In this document: piece after piece, positions 25,676 through 35,170 of the stretch
Numbering within the stretch: the first letter of the stretch is position 1
Layout of the letters: each line of letters begins with the position of its first letter
DNA from: Huintestinicola sp050874005
GTDB lineage: Bacteria; Bacillota; Clostridia; Oscillospirales; Ruminococcaceae
Direction: 5' to 3'
Assembly (NCBI RefSeq): GCF_050874005.1
Contig: NZ_JBNMJV010000017.1
Coordinates: 1-58,780, forward strand
DNA: 58,780 nucleotides
Made by a program: the position numbers and the translations under genes
Notes under the pieces: generated by a model
Told to the model about the DNA's origin: nothing
Databases searched by the model: none
What the model saw: only the letters and a program-made list of their open reading frames with translations

Positions 25676-27628
25676 ATGTCATCAATAGAAAAAATGATGT
25701 TCGCTGATATTGCGGGTATCGACACAGACCTTGACGCTGTTCTTGATATCATCAGTTCCTGCGGCTGCTTCCATATGGAAAATGCGGCGGCGGTACACGT
25801 AAGCGGCGCAAAGACAAATGCCAAAAGGGAAAATCCTTATACGGCTCCTTTGAAAATGCTTGCGGAGATAGGTACGCTGACGGGTATCAAGCTATGTAAG
25901 GCGGATTGTTCGGATATCCACGACAGCGACGCAGAAAAGGTCAGGGAGGATATCAGGTCAATAAGAAACCGTGTGCAGAAGCTTAAAGCCGATGTCAAAA
26001 GAGCTTCGGATAATCTGAATGCACACACTATGGCTCTCGAGCAGGTGCTGCATCTGAGCGGCGGCGAGGGAGTGGGGTCGCTGAGCGTTGATATTGAGCA
26101 GATATTCGCCTGCAAGCACATCAAGGTGCGGTTCGGACGGCTGCCCACAGACAGCTACGAGAAGCTTTCATACTACGAGGACAAGAATTTCTACTTCCTG
26201 GCTTACGGCAGGGACAAGGAATATGTTTACGGTTTCTGCTTTGCGCCTTTGTCCGAGGCGGAGGAGATAGACGGCATTTTAGAGTCTCTGTATTTTGACC
26301 GCATACGGCTTCCCGATTTCGTTCACGGAAGTGCGGAGGACGCTGCTAAGTCCCTCGAGAAAAACATTGAGGACGATAAGGCGGAGGTAGAAAAGAAGAA
26401 AAAGGCGCTTTCGGACTTTATTGAGCAGAAGCGTGAGGCGCTTAACAAGTATTTCACAAAGCTGAAAACTATGCACGATACCTTTGAGCTTCGTGAAAAG
26501 GTTATGATGATAAGGGACAAGTTCTACATCGTTGGATTTGTTCCCGAGCGTGACGCTGAGCGGTTCAAAAAGTATTTCGAGGAGCTGAAGTCCGTTTCTC
26601 TTGTGATGAAGCCCTGTACGGAAAACGGCGAGATAGAAACTCCCGTCAAGCTCAGAAATAACAAGTTTGCAGAGCCTTTCTCGATGTTCGTTGACCTGTA
26701 CGGTCTGCCTGCTTACAATGACATTAACCCCACAAATTTCGTTGCCATAACCTACACCCTGCTTTTCGGAATAATGTTCGGAGATCTGGGACAGGGACTT
26801 GTTATAAGCCTGCTGGGACTTCTTCTCTGGAAATGGAAAAAAATGACCCTGGGCAGGATAATGGAGAGGCTTGGAGTTTCAAGTATGATATTCGGAACGC
26901 TTTACGGCAGCGTTTTCGGGTATGAAGAATTGCTTGACCCGATGTATGAGAGCCTTGGCATAAGCTTTCTGCCCTTCAAGGCGATACACAGCATAAACAA
27001 TGTTTTGTATTCGGCTATCGGCATAGGAATTTTCATTATCATAATTTCCGTTATCGTTAATATGGTAATGGGTCTGAAAGAGAAAAACTACACAAGGGCG
27101 CTGTTTTCAAACAACGGTCTTGCGGGACTGGTTTTCTACTGCTCGCTCCTTATGCTGCTTCTCGGAGGTATGCTTGGACTGAATGTGGGCGGCACGGCTT
27201 ATGTTTTATGCCTTATCGTTCTGCCCCTTATCATAATGTTCCTGAGAGAGCCGCTGGGTGATCTGGTAAAGGGTAAGGGCTTTCATATTCACGAAAGTCT
27301 CGGAGACTTTATTGCGGCTAACTTTTTCGAGTGCTTTGAGTTTCTCCTTGGCTATGCCACTAACACACTTTCCTTCGTGAGAGTGGGCGGATTTGTTCTT
27401 TCTCACGCAGGTATGATGTCTGTGGTTCTGGCTCTGGCGGAGATGTCGGGTAATTTCTCACCCATTGTTATGATACTCGGAAATCTCTTTGTTATCGCTC
27501 TTGAGGGACTTCTTGTGGGTATTCAGGTACTGAGACTTGAATTTTACGAGATGTTCTCACGCTACTACACAGGCGGCGGAAAGGCGTTCAAGCCTGTCAG
27601 CGTAAACTATGATGAAATCATTGAATAA
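25676..27628 (+). CDS. V-type ATPase subunit I/a (NtpI)
   Basis: Membrane stator subunit of 650 residues. The cytosolic N-terminal half (about 1-340) has long coiled coils (about 85-125, 225-275); the C-terminal half has about seven membrane helices from 350. The conserved arginine-bearing helix sequence is GIQVLRLEFYEMFSRYYTGGG near the end, and the LFGIMFGDLGQGLV stretch is family-typical. It provides the half-channels for ion passage past the K ring. ATG start with GAAAGGACG upstream. Confidence 0.9.
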   Translation: MSSIEKMMFADIAGIDTDLDAVLDIISSCGCFHMENAAAVHVSGAKTNAKRENPYTAPLKMLAEIGTLTGIKLCKADCSDIHDSDAEKVREDIRSIRNRVQKLKADVKRASDNLNAHTMALEQVLHLSGGEGVGSLSVDIEQIFACKHIKVRFGRLPTDSYEKLSYYEDKNFYFLAYGRDKEYVYGFCFAPLSEAEEIDGILESLYFDRIRLPDFVHGSAEDAAKSLEKNIEDDKAEVEKKKKALSDFIEQKREALNKYFTKLKTMHDTFELREKVMMIRDKFYIVGFVPERDAERFKKYFEELKSVSLVMKPCTENGEIETPVKLRNNKFAEPFSMFVDLYGLPAYNDINPTNFVAITYTLLFGIMFGDLGQGLVISLLGLLLWKWKKMTLGRIMERLGVSSMIFGTLYGSVFGYEELLDPMYESLGISFLPFKAIHSINNVLYSAIGIGIFIIIISVIVNMVMGLKEKNYTRALFSNNGLAGLVFYCSLLMLLLGGMLGLNVGGTAYVLCLIVLPLIIMFLREPLGDLVKGKGFHIHESLGDFIAANFFECFEFLLGYATNTLSFVRVGGFVLSHAGMMSVVLALAEMSGNFSPIVMILGNLFVIALEGLLVGIQVLRLEFYEMFSRYYTGGGKAFKPVSVNYDEIIE

Positions 27629-27649
27629 TTAAATTTGGAGGATACCGAT

Positions 27650-28075
27650 ATGTATATTTTCTTACTTCCCCTGGCTGTTGTTGTTCTTCTCTCGCTTCCC
27701 GTTATTTCCAGAATAAAGCACTTTACCGACGGCACAAAGTGCAAGAACGCTATCATCGGAAATCTCTGCACTTTCTTCGGAATTATGCTCCTGGCTGTTA
27801 TCCTTCCTGTGGGAAATCTGGTTTCCGCTGAGGTGATCGAGGAAACCGCAGGCGTTATCAGCAGCGCAGGTATGGGCTATCTTTCGGCGGCTCTTGCCGT
27901 TGGACTCGGCTCCATCGGCTGCGGCATCGCTGTTGCAAATGCTGCTCCTGCTGCTATCGGTGCTGTTGCCGAAGAGCCTTCCTGCTTCGGTAAGGCGATG
28001 ATCTTCGTTGCTCTCGGCGAGGGCGTTGCGCTCTACGGCTTCCTTATCGCATTCCTTATAATTCAGGCTGTCTGA
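27650..28075 (+). CDS. V-type ATPase subunit K (c-ring, NtpK)
   Basis: Four-helix proteolipid of 141 residues. The last helix carries the ion-binding Glu in VALGEGVALYGFLIAFL; the first hairpin has no equivalent Glu, as in many double-hairpin K subunits with one ion site per four helices. I cannot tell Na+ from H+ use without modelling. Start ATG 27650 is chosen, with GGAGG nine bases upstream; an open frame from TTG 27635 lies within the ribosome site. Only six bases follow the subunit I stop before that frame. Confidence 0.88.
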   Translation: MYIFLLPLAVVVLLSLPVISRIKHFTDGTKCKNAIIGNLCTFFGIMLLAVILPVGNLVSAEVIEETAGVISSAGMGYLSAALAVGLGSIGCGIAVANAAPAAIGAVAEEPSCFGKAMIFVALGEGVALYGFLIAFLIIQAV

Positions 28076-28092
28076 TACCAGAGGATAATAAA

Positions 28093-28401
28093 ATGAAATT
28101 CTTTCTTCTCAGCGACAATGTGGATACCGTTACGGGAATGAGACTCGCAGGTATCGAGGGAGTTGTTGTCCACAAGGCGGAGGAGACCGAAAAGGCACTT
28201 CTTGAAGCTATGGACAACAAGGATATTGCCGTTATACTTATGACAGAAAAGCTCATTGACCTCATTGAGGACAAGGTGAACGAGCTGAAGCTCACCCGTC
28301 CCTCGCCGCTTATTTCGGAAATTCCCGACAGACACGCAACGGTGGACGTTACTGCCTCTATTTCACGATATGTTCAGGAGGCAATTGGTATTAAATTATA
28401 A
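28093..28401 (+). CDS. V-type ATPase subunit F (NtpF)
   Basis: Central-stalk subunit of 102 residues (FFLLSDNVDTVTGMRLAGIEG, DIAVILMTEKLIDLI, RPSPLISEIPD). A good match in size and pattern to archaeal-type F subunits. Its stop codon lies within the first of four tandem 19-bp palindromes (28387-28462). Confidence 0.85.
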   Translation: MKFFLLSDNVDTVTGMRLAGIEGVVVHKAEETEKALLEAMDNKDIAVILMTEKLIDLIEDKVNELKLTRPSPLISEIPDRHATVDVTASISRYVQEAIGIKL

Positions 28402-28462
28402 TACCGGAATTAAATTATAATTCCGGAATTAAACTTTAATTCCAAAATCAAGCTTTAATACC
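28387..28462. repeat. Four tandem 19-bp palindromes between ntpF and ntpE
   Basis: Units at 28387-28405, 28406-28424, 28425-28443 and 28444-28462. The consensus is GGAATTAAATTATAATTCC; units 1-3 are near-perfect palindromes and unit 4 is degenerate (AAAATCAAGCTTTAATACC). In the mRNA they would form a row of AT-rich hairpins just before the ntpE ribosome site. Confidence 0.9.
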
Positions 28463-28478
28463 CGAAAGGAATGATACT

Positions 28479-29069
28479 TTGGAAAAGGATAAGCTTGACC
28501 GATTTATCACAGCGGTAAGCTCCGCTGCGGATAAGCAGGTAAATGAAATTCTCTCCGAAGCGGAGCAGGAAAAGAACAGTATTCTTTCTGCGGCTAAGGA
28601 GTCCGCCGAGGAAGCAGGAAACCGCTGCCTCAGCGATAATATAAAAATGACCTCGGGCAAGTGCGTCCGTATGGTCTCTAAGGCTGAGCTTGAGATGAAA
28701 AAGGAAATTCTGCTCTGCCGTGAAAAGCTTACTGCAGAGCTTTTTGACAAGGTCCACAGCAAGCTTGCGGAATACAGAAAAACTCCCGAATATGAGGAAA
28801 AGCTCTGCGACGCTATTGCGGGGGAAAGCGACCTTGATGGCGCAAGAGTATATCTTTCTCCGGAGGATATGGGTCTGTCCGATGCTATTGCTGCTGCCGC
28901 AAGGGACAAGGTGACAGTTGCTGCCGATGATTCCATAAAATACGGCGGACTGCTTATTCTCAGAAGCGCTAAGGGTACTGTTACCGACCGGACTTTCGAC
29001 TGTGCTCTGAAAGAGCAGCAGAGCCTTTTTGCCTCGGGTAATCTTATGTCGGCACAGGAGGGTGATTGA
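28479..29069 (+). CDS. V-type ATPase subunit E (NtpE)
   Basis: Peripheral-stalk subunit of 196 residues: N-terminal coiled coil (about 10-100), C-terminal globular part with GGLLILRSAKGTVTDRTFD near the end. TTG 28479 with GAAAGGA eight bases upstream; no ATG in frame lies nearby. It follows the palindrome array, and its last bases overlap the region of the subunit A start. Confidence 0.82.
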   Translation: MEKDKLDRFITAVSSAADKQVNEILSEAEQEKNSILSAAKESAEEAGNRCLSDNIKMTSGKCVRMVSKAELEMKKEILLCREKLTAELFDKVHSKLAEYRKTPEYEEKLCDAIAGESDLDGARVYLSPEDMGLSDAIAAAARDKVTVAADDSIKYGGLLILRSAKGTVTDRTFDCALKEQQSLFASGNLMSAQEGD

Positions 29070-29071
29070 CC

Positions 29072-30841
29072 GTGAATACCGTATTTTCTGTAAACGGCCC
29101 TGTTGTCAAGGTTCGTGACACCTCCGATTTTGCTATGATGGAAATGGTCTATGTGGGTGCAGACCACCTTATGGGCGAGGTCATTGGCGTAAATGCCGAG
29201 GAGACCACCATTCAGGTCTACGAGGTCACTACGGGAATGAAGCCCGGTGAGCCTGTTATCGGTACGGGTGCGCCTGTTTCTGCTGTTCTTGGCCCCGGGA
29301 TCATCTCAAATATATTTGACGGTATCGAGCGCCCTCTCAAGAAGATAGAGGAGCTTTCCGGTGCATATATTTCACCCGGTTCCAATATCGAGAGCCTTGA
29401 TACAGAGAAAAAATGGGACGTTACCTTAAAGGTATCGGTGGGCGATGAAGTACAGGGGGGAGCAATTTTTGCTGTATGTCCCGAAACTCCCCTTATCGAG
29501 CACCGCTGTATGATACCCCCGAATATGAGCGGCGAGGTGGTATTTGCCGCAGAAAACGGGGAATACACCATAAATGATGTTATCTGCCGCATAAAATCGC
29601 CCGACGGAACCGAGCACGAGCTTACTATGTGCCAGAAATGGCCTATAAAGCAGTCCCGTCCCTTTGACATGAGACTGCCTGTTGACCGTCCGCTTATTAC
29701 GGGTCAGCGTGTTATTGATACCATTCTTCCCATTGCAAAGGGCGGTACGGCTGCGGTCCCTGGAGGATTTGGAACGGGCAAGACTATGACTCAGCACCAG
29801 CTTGCAAAGTGGTGCGATGCTGATATCATCGTATACATCGGCTGCGGCGAGCGTGGAAACGAAATGACCCAAGTCCTTGAGGAGTTTTCGGGACTTATCG
29901 ACCCCAAGACAAACCGTCCTCTTACCGACAGAACTGTGCTTATCGCAAACACCTCAAATATGCCCGTTGCGGCTCGTGAGGCGTCCATTTACACGGGTAT
30001 CACCATTGCGGAGTATTACCGTGATATGGGCTACCACATCGCTATTATGGCGGACTCTACCTCAAGATGGGCGGAGGCTCTTCGTGAGATAAGCGGACGA
30101 CTGGAAGAAATGCCTGCGGAGGAGGGCTTCCCCGCATATCTGCCCTCAAGGCTTTCCGAGTTCTACGAGCGTGCGGGTTATGTGGAGAATTTAAACGGCA
30201 CCGAGGGCAGCGTTTCCATTATCGGTGCGGTATCTCCTCAGGGTTCGGACTTCTCCGAGCCTGTTACTCAGAATACAAAGCGTTTTGTGCGCTGCTTCTG
30301 GGCGCTTGACAAGGCGCTTGCTTATGCACGTCATTATCCTGCCATTAACTGGAACAACAGCTATTCCGAATATACCGATGATCTGAGTGAGTATTATTAC
30401 AAGAACGTTGACAAGGATTTTCTGCCCTATCGTCAGAGAATTTCCTCTTTGCTCATTGAGGAAAACAAGCTGATGGAGATAGTTAAGCTTATCGGTGCGG
30501 ACGTTCTTCCCGACGATCAGAAGCTTGTTATCGAGACGGCGAGAGTTATCCGTGTAGGATTTTTGCAGCAGAATGCGTATCACAAGGACGATACCTATGT
30601 GCCTCTTGACAAGCAGTTCAAGATGATGAAGGCTATTCTGAAGCTTTATGACGAGTGCAGAAGTGCTGTTGAGAAAAGCGTTCCTATTAACCGCATTATT
30701 TCAACGGGAATTTTTGAAAAGGTCATCAAAATGAAATACGATATTCCCAACGACAAGCCCGAGCTTTTCCGCAGGCTTGAGGTTGAGATAGAGCAGACTG
30801 TGAAAAAGGTCGTTAAAGCCTGCACCGAGGAGGGAAGATAA
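29072..30841 (+). CDS. V-type ATPase catalytic subunit A (NtpA)
   Basis: Catalytic ATPase subunit, about 589 residues. P-loop GGFGTGKTMTQHQ near residue 230, the non-homologous region of A subunits before it (about 110-190), MADSTSRWAEALREISGRLEEMPAEEG in the middle. GTG 29072 is preferred because AGGAGG lies about ten bases upstream; a TTG at 29066 is only four or five bases from it. The start region overlaps the ntpE stop, so translation is probably coupled. Uses ATP to rotate the central stalk and pump ions, or runs in reverse. Confidence 0.95.
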   Translation: MNTVFSVNGPVVKVRDTSDFAMMEMVYVGADHLMGEVIGVNAEETTIQVYEVTTGMKPGEPVIGTGAPVSAVLGPGIISNIFDGIERPLKKIEELSGAYISPGSNIESLDTEKKWDVTLKVSVGDEVQGGAIFAVCPETPLIEHRCMIPPNMSGEVVFAAENGEYTINDVICRIKSPDGTEHELTMCQKWPIKQSRPFDMRLPVDRPLITGQRVIDTILPIAKGGTAAVPGGFGTGKTMTQHQLAKWCDADIIVYIGCGERGNEMTQVLEEFSGLIDPKTNRPLTDRTVLIANTSNMPVAAREASIYTGITIAEYYRDMGYHIAIMADSTSRWAEALREISGRLEEMPAEEGFPAYLPSRLSEFYERAGYVENLNGTEGSVSIIGAVSPQGSDFSEPVTQNTKRFVRCFWALDKALAYARHYPAINWNNSYSEYTDDLSEYYYKNVDKDFLPYRQRISSLLIEENKLMEIVKLIGADVLPDDQKLVIETARVIRVGFLQQNAYHKDDTYVPLDKQFKMMKAILKLYDECRSAVEKSVPINRIISTGIFEKVIKMKYDIPNDKPELFRRLEVEIEQTVKKVVKACTEEGR

Positions 30842-32238
30842 TGGCTGTTCAGTATATCGGACTAAAGGAGATAAACGGTCCTCTTATCGCTCTTGACAAC
30901 GTGACGGGCGTTTCCTATGACGAGGTTGCGGAAATTCGTCTGGACGACGGTTCTGTCAGAACGGGCAGAGTTGTGCAGATAGACGGAAGCCGTGCTATTT
31001 TACAGGTTTTTGAGGGCACAAAGGGACTTTCTCTCAAGAACACACGTACAAGATTTACGGGCAAGCCTATGGAAATGCCCCTTTCGGAAGAGCTTCTCGG
31101 CAGAGTTTTCAATGGTGCGGGACGTCCCATTGACGGGCTTGGGGAGATATACGCCGAAAAATATGCGGACATCAACGGCAAGCCCCTTAATCCTGTTGCA
31201 CGTTCCTATCCGAGAAACTACATCAATACGGGCATTTCCTCCATTGACGCTCTTACTACCCTTATCAGAGGTCAGAAGCTGCCTATTTTCTCTGGCTCGG
31301 GTCTTTCCCACAACAAGCTTGCTGTTCAGATAGTCCGTCAGGCAAAGATCGCCGAGGAGAGCGGACAGGATTTCGCTGTGGTATTTGCCGCAATGGGTGT
31401 TAAGAACGATATTGCCGACTATTTCCGCAAGAGCTTTGAGGAAAGCGGCGTTTTACAGAAGGTCGTAATGTTTCTTAATCTTTCCAATGACCCCATTATC
31501 GAGAGAATCCTTACTCCTAAGTGCGCTCTCACTGCCGCAGAGTATCTTGCTTTTGAGAAGAATATGCACATTCTCGTTATCCTTACGGATATGACAAGCT
31601 ATGCCGAGGCACTTCGTGAGTTCTCCTCCTCAAAGGGAGAAATTCCTGCAAGAAAGGGTTTCCCGGGATATCTTTATTCCGACCTGGCTTCTCTTTACGA
31701 GAGAGCGGGCATTGTTGAAGGCTCCGAGGGTTCTGTAACGCAGATACCTATCCTTACGATGCCAAATGACGATATCACCCACCCAATTCCCGACCTTACG
31801 GGATACATCACCGAGGGACAGATAGTTCTCGACAGAAGCCTTGACCAGAACGGCATTTATCCCCCTGTGGCTGTACTTCCCAGCCTGTCCCGTCTGATGA
31901 AGGACGGTATCGGCGAGGGCTTTACAAGAGCGGATCACTCGGACTGTGCAAATCAGCTTTTTGCGGCGTATGCCAAGGTGCAGGACGCAAGATCCCTTGC
32001 TTCGGTTATCGGTGAGGACGAGCTTTCTCCACTTGACAAGTCGTATCTTCGTTTCGGACGGCTTTTCGAGAAGCATTTTATAAATCAGGGCTTTGACGAG
32101 AACCGCTCCATTGATGAGACACTTGATCTTGGCTGGGCGCTGCTTTCAACGCTGCCCAGGTCTGCGCTTGACAGAGTGGACGAAAAGCTGCTTGATCAGA
32201 AGTATGACCCCGACAAGGCGGCTCAGTTTACGGATTAA
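30841..32238 (+). CDS. V-type ATPase non-catalytic subunit B (NtpB)
   Basis: Protein of 465 residues alternating with subunit A in the V1 hexamer. Conserved blocks: YIGLKEINGPLIALDNV, PIFSGSGLSHNKLAVQI (the degenerate P-loop of B subunits), AAMGVKNDIADYF, ILTDMTSYAEALREFSSSKGE, GRKGFPGYLYSDLASLYERAG-like. The ATG overlaps the last base of the subunit A stop. Confidence 0.95.
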   Translation: MAVQYIGLKEINGPLIALDNVTGVSYDEVAEIRLDDGSVRTGRVVQIDGSRAILQVFEGTKGLSLKNTRTRFTGKPMEMPLSEELLGRVFNGAGRPIDGLGEIYAEKYADINGKPLNPVARSYPRNYINTGISSIDALTTLIRGQKLPIFSGSGLSHNKLAVQIVRQAKIAEESGQDFAVVFAAMGVKNDIADYFRKSFEESGVLQKVVMFLNLSNDPIIERILTPKCALTAAEYLAFEKNMHILVILTDMTSYAEALREFSSSKGEIPARKGFPGYLYSDLASLYERAGIVEGSEGSVTQIPILTMPNDDITHPIPDLTGYITEGQIVLDRSLDQNGIYPPVAVLPSLSRLMKDGIGEGFTRADHSDCANQLFAAYAKVQDARSLASVIGEDELSPLDKSYLRFGRLFEKHFINQGFDENRSIDETLDLGWALLSTLPRSALDRVDEKLLDQKYDPDKAAQFTD

Positions 32239-32252
32239 AGGAGTGAGGTCAG

Positions 32253-32939
32253 TTGGCAGATCAGGTTTTTCCCACCAAAGGAAATCTTCTAAATGTAAAA
32301 AAATCCCTTACGCTTGCAAAGGTGGGCTACGAGCTGCTTGACCGCAAGAGAAATGTTCTTATCAGAGAGCTTATGATGATGGTCGACGCTGCAAAGGCTC
32401 TCCGAGGCTCCATCACCGACACTTACAAGGATGCTTATGCGGCTCTCCAGCGTGCAAATATCACTATGGGACTTATAAGCAGAGTTGCCGAGGGTATGCC
32501 TATCGAGCAGAGCGTAAGCGTTACCTACCGCAGCGTAATGGGCTGCGAGCTGCCAAAGGTGAGCCTTGATGTTTCCGCAAATCAGCTTACCTACGGCTTT
32601 GAAAATACCGACGGCAACGTGGATATGGCGTACATCTGCTTTAATCGTGTAAAGCAGATGACTGCAATGCTGGCGGAAGTGGACAACAGCGTTTTCCGCC
32701 TTGCAAATGCCATTAAGAAAACCCAGACCCGTGCAAATGCGCTGAAAAATATCGTTATTCCGAAATACGAGTCCACCGTTAAATTCATTGAGAACAGCCT
32801 TGAGGAAAAGGAAAGAGAAGAATTTTCACGTCAGAAGGTCATTAAGGCTCAGAAGGAGCGGCGTAAGCTTCGTGGAAAGAAGATCCCCACCGAGAAATTT
32901 ACCGTTCCCGATGTGGAGCAGTTTAAGAAAGGCGGCTGA
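32253..32939 (+). CDS. V-type ATPase subunit D (NtpD)
   Basis: Central-shaft subunit of 228 residues: VFPTKGNLLNVKKSLTLAK at the N-terminus, long helices through most of the protein, and the family-typical TRANALKNIVIPKYESTVK. TTG 32253 with AAAGGAG upstream. Last true V-ATPase gene; a DIP1984-type gene follows after five bases. Confidence 0.92.
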   Translation: MADQVFPTKGNLLNVKKSLTLAKVGYELLDRKRNVLIRELMMMVDAAKALRGSITDTYKDAYAALQRANITMGLISRVAEGMPIEQSVSVTYRSVMGCELPKVSLDVSANQLTYGFENTDGNVDMAYICFNRVKQMTAMLAEVDNSVFRLANAIKKTQTRANALKNIVIPKYESTVKFIENSLEEKEREEFSRQKVIKAQKERRKLRGKKIPTEKFTVPDVEQFKKGG

Positions 32940-32944
32940 TAAAA

Positions 32945-33397
32945 ATGAGACTTGCAGAAGCGCTCAATCTTCGTGCAGACATTAACAAGCGCATATCACA
33001 GCTTGGAGAGCGTCTGAGGGCAAATGCAAAGGTGCAGGAGGGCGATACTCCTGCGGAAGCACCCGAGGAGCTTTTAGCCGAGCTTGACAGGCTGACAGCA
33101 GAGCTGGAGGAGCTTATGGGCAGGATAAATCTCACCAACAGCAAGACTGTTTCCGACGGAGTTACTCTTACGGAGATGATTGCCAAAAAGGACGCTCTTA
33201 CGCTGAAATCGGGAATTATCAGAAAGTTTCTTGCGGAAGCTTCGTCAAAGATCGAACGCTATTCCAACAAGGAAATAAAAATTCTCAGCACCGTAAACGT
33301 AGCGGAGCTGAGAACTCAGTCGGACAAGCTTTCTGAGGAGCTGAGGCTATTAAACGTTAAAATTCAGGAGCTTAACTGGACTACAGAGCTTCTGTGA
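32945..33397 (+). CDS. DIP1984-family protein
   Basis: Protein of 150 residues, largely helical, beginning MRLAEALNLRADINKRISQLGERL and containing NLTNSKTVSDGVTLTEMIAKRD-like sequence, which is typical of the DIP1984 family (sometimes called septicolysin-like; true role unknown). It lies five bases after ntpD with its own weak ribosome site and is clearly part of the V-ATPase transcript. No membrane segment. Confidence 0.75.
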   Translation: MRLAEALNLRADINKRISQLGERLRANAKVQEGDTPAEAPEELLAELDRLTAELEELMGRINLTNSKTVSDGVTLTEMIAKKDALTLKSGIIRKFLAEASSKIERYSNKEIKILSTVNVAELRTQSDKLSEELRLLNVKIQELNWTTELL

Positions 33398-33612
33398 ATT
33401 TTTTGAGTGCCGTCGGGTGCAGTACAAGTCGGCAGCAGACAAGAGCTGTATCATCTTGAAGACGCTGCGGAGTATGGCGTAATACAAAAGCTTTGCTCAG
33501 CATTGTTACAAATGCATTGTTTCACGATACATATTATTTTGCGGAATAACTAATTCGTTTATTTTTACTACCTCGTACTGAACGGCGGCAGGGCGGGATC
33601 GGGGATCAATAT
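33398..33612. other. Unexplained GC-richer intergenic sequence
   Basis: About 215 bases between the V-ATPase operon and the DUF389 gene, richer in GC than usual spacers here. On the minus strand an ORF-like stretch without stops runs over about 110 bases (FHIDPRSRPAAVQYEVVKI…) but has no ribosome site. It may be a structured RNA or a decayed repeat. A terminator follows at 33614-33643. Confidence 0.35.
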
Positions 33613-33613
33613 G

Positions 33614-33643
33614 AAAAAAAGCGGCTTAAAATGCCGCTTTTTT
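33614..33643. terminator. Bidirectional terminator
   Basis: Arms AAAAAAGCGGC and GCCGCTTTTTT around a short loop, between the V-ATPase operon and the convergent DUF389 gene. Confidence 0.75.
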
Positions 33644-33662
33644 CGTATAGGTAATATCTTTC

Positions 33663-35072
33663 TTATTCTTCTTCTGCTGTTTTTTCGGCTTCTTCCGTTA
33701 TTTCTTCGCTGATGTAAAGGGAAACGTTTGGCATATCCGTCTCGGTCCTGAGCCAGTTAGTGATGATTTCGGTCTCTTCTTCTGTGATATGCTCCTTTGC
33801 ACGGGCAGCGAGAAGTATGTATTTTTCGTTCTTATCCCACATTATGCCACAGCTGCAGTCTTCAAGCTTTGTGAATATGGCTTCTGTCTTTTCGGCAAGC
33901 TTCGGACAGTTGATCTCTCTTTCCTGTCGGGCTTCGTATTCGGCGGCGGTCTGTTCAAGCTCGTTTATCCTTGTCTGCCTGTTATCAAGCTCGGTCTGCA
34001 TTTCGGCAAGCTTGTTTTCCTGCACGGCAATGGTGATCTTGTCGGTGTTCTCCGAATCTGCGTTGTCGGGGATATAATTCTGTGTGATATGCAGCCTGTA
34101 TCCGTTCAGACTGTAGTTCTCAAGCTCGTTTTCAAGAATGGATATTGCTTCGTCGGAAATGTGTGCGCCTACCAAGGAAACTGAAATTACCTTGTCCTGC
34201 ATATCCGTACTGCTCTGCACCACCTGAGTTTCGGGAAAGCGGAATTCATTATTCAGATAGCTTGAAATATTATGCTCGATGAATGAATTGTATACTGTGA
34301 GACCGCCGATGAAAATACTGGGAATAATTGCAATGACCGTGATCGCAGTAATGACACGGTTTATTTTTTTCTGCTTTGCCTCGCTGATATTTTTGTGATA
34401 GGGAACTCTCAGAGCAAGGGTCACAAAGGCGGTGGACAGGGTGATAAAAAGGGTATTGATAAGGAAAAGGTAAAATGCTCCGAATATGAATTTCGGCTGT
34501 AATGAGGCAATGCCGTAGCCTGCGGTGCAAAGCGGAGGCATAAGGGCTGTGGCGATGGCAACGCCCGGGATAACGTTGCCCTTTTTCTGCCTTGTATTGC
34601 CTATCATTCCTGCAATTCCGCCGAACAGGGCTATTAGCACGTCCCAGAGTGTGGGGCTCGTTCTCGCTATCATTTCGGAAGTGGGTTCGCTAAGGGGAGT
34701 GATGATAAAATAAACCGTTGAGGTCATTAGGCTTATGACCACCTGCGTTCCGAAGCGTGTAAAGGCGTGCTTTAACAGAGTAAGGTCACGTACCGCAAGG
34801 GAATAGCCCATTGTCATAATGCCGCTCATAAGCGGTGAGATGAGCATTGCTCCGATTATGACCGCTGTGGAATTTACGTTTAGTCCGATGGAAGCGATTA
34901 GTATCGCAAGCATCAGTATCCACATATTCGAGCCGTGAATTACCGTATTCTCCTGCATCATCACGTCGATCTCTTCATAGCTCATCATATCTCCACGAAT
35001 ATCTAAAAGATTGAGCAAGTACCGCTTGAGTCTTTTTGATACAGGGTCTTCCTTTACTGCTTCACCGTTCAA
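33663..35072 (-). CDS. DUF389 (TIGR00341-type) membrane protein
   Basis: About 469 residues. After a short N-terminal cytosolic part, about six membrane helices (roughly 50-270) hold the DUF389 core: NVNSTAVIIGAMLISPLMSGIMTMGYSLAV and GNVIPGVAIATALMPPLCTAGYG. The C-terminal 200 residues are soluble, with a coiled coil (about 345-385). Family function unknown. TTG 35072 is preferred, since AGGAG lies 10 bases upstream; GTG 35081 is too close to it. Confidence 0.8.
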   Translation of the reverse strand: MNGEAVKEDPVSKRLKRYLLNLLDIRGDMMSYEEIDVMMQENTVIHGSNMWILMLAILIASIGLNVNSTAVIIGAMLISPLMSGIMTMGYSLAVRDLTLLKHAFTRFGTQVVISLMTSTVYFIITPLSEPTSEMIARTSPTLWDVLIALFGGIAGMIGNTRQKKGNVIPGVAIATALMPPLCTAGYGIASLQPKFIFGAFYLFLINTLFITLSTAFVTLALRVPYHKNISEAKQKKINRVITAITVIAIIPSIFIGGLTVYNSFIEHNISSYLNNEFRFPETQVVQSSTDMQDKVISVSLVGAHISDEAISILENELENYSLNGYRLHITQNYIPDNADSENTDKITIAVQENKLAEMQTELDNRQTRINELEQTAAEYEARQEREINCPKLAEKTEAIFTKLEDCSCGIMWDKNEKYILLAARAKEHITEEETEIITNWLRTETDMPNVSLYISEEITEEAEKTAEEE

Positions 35073-35170
35073 TTTAAACACACTCCTGTTTTGACTTTAT
35101 TATGTTATACCACAAAATCCATATTATGTCAATGTAATATTTTAACAAAAATATTTTGCCGCAGCTTTTA

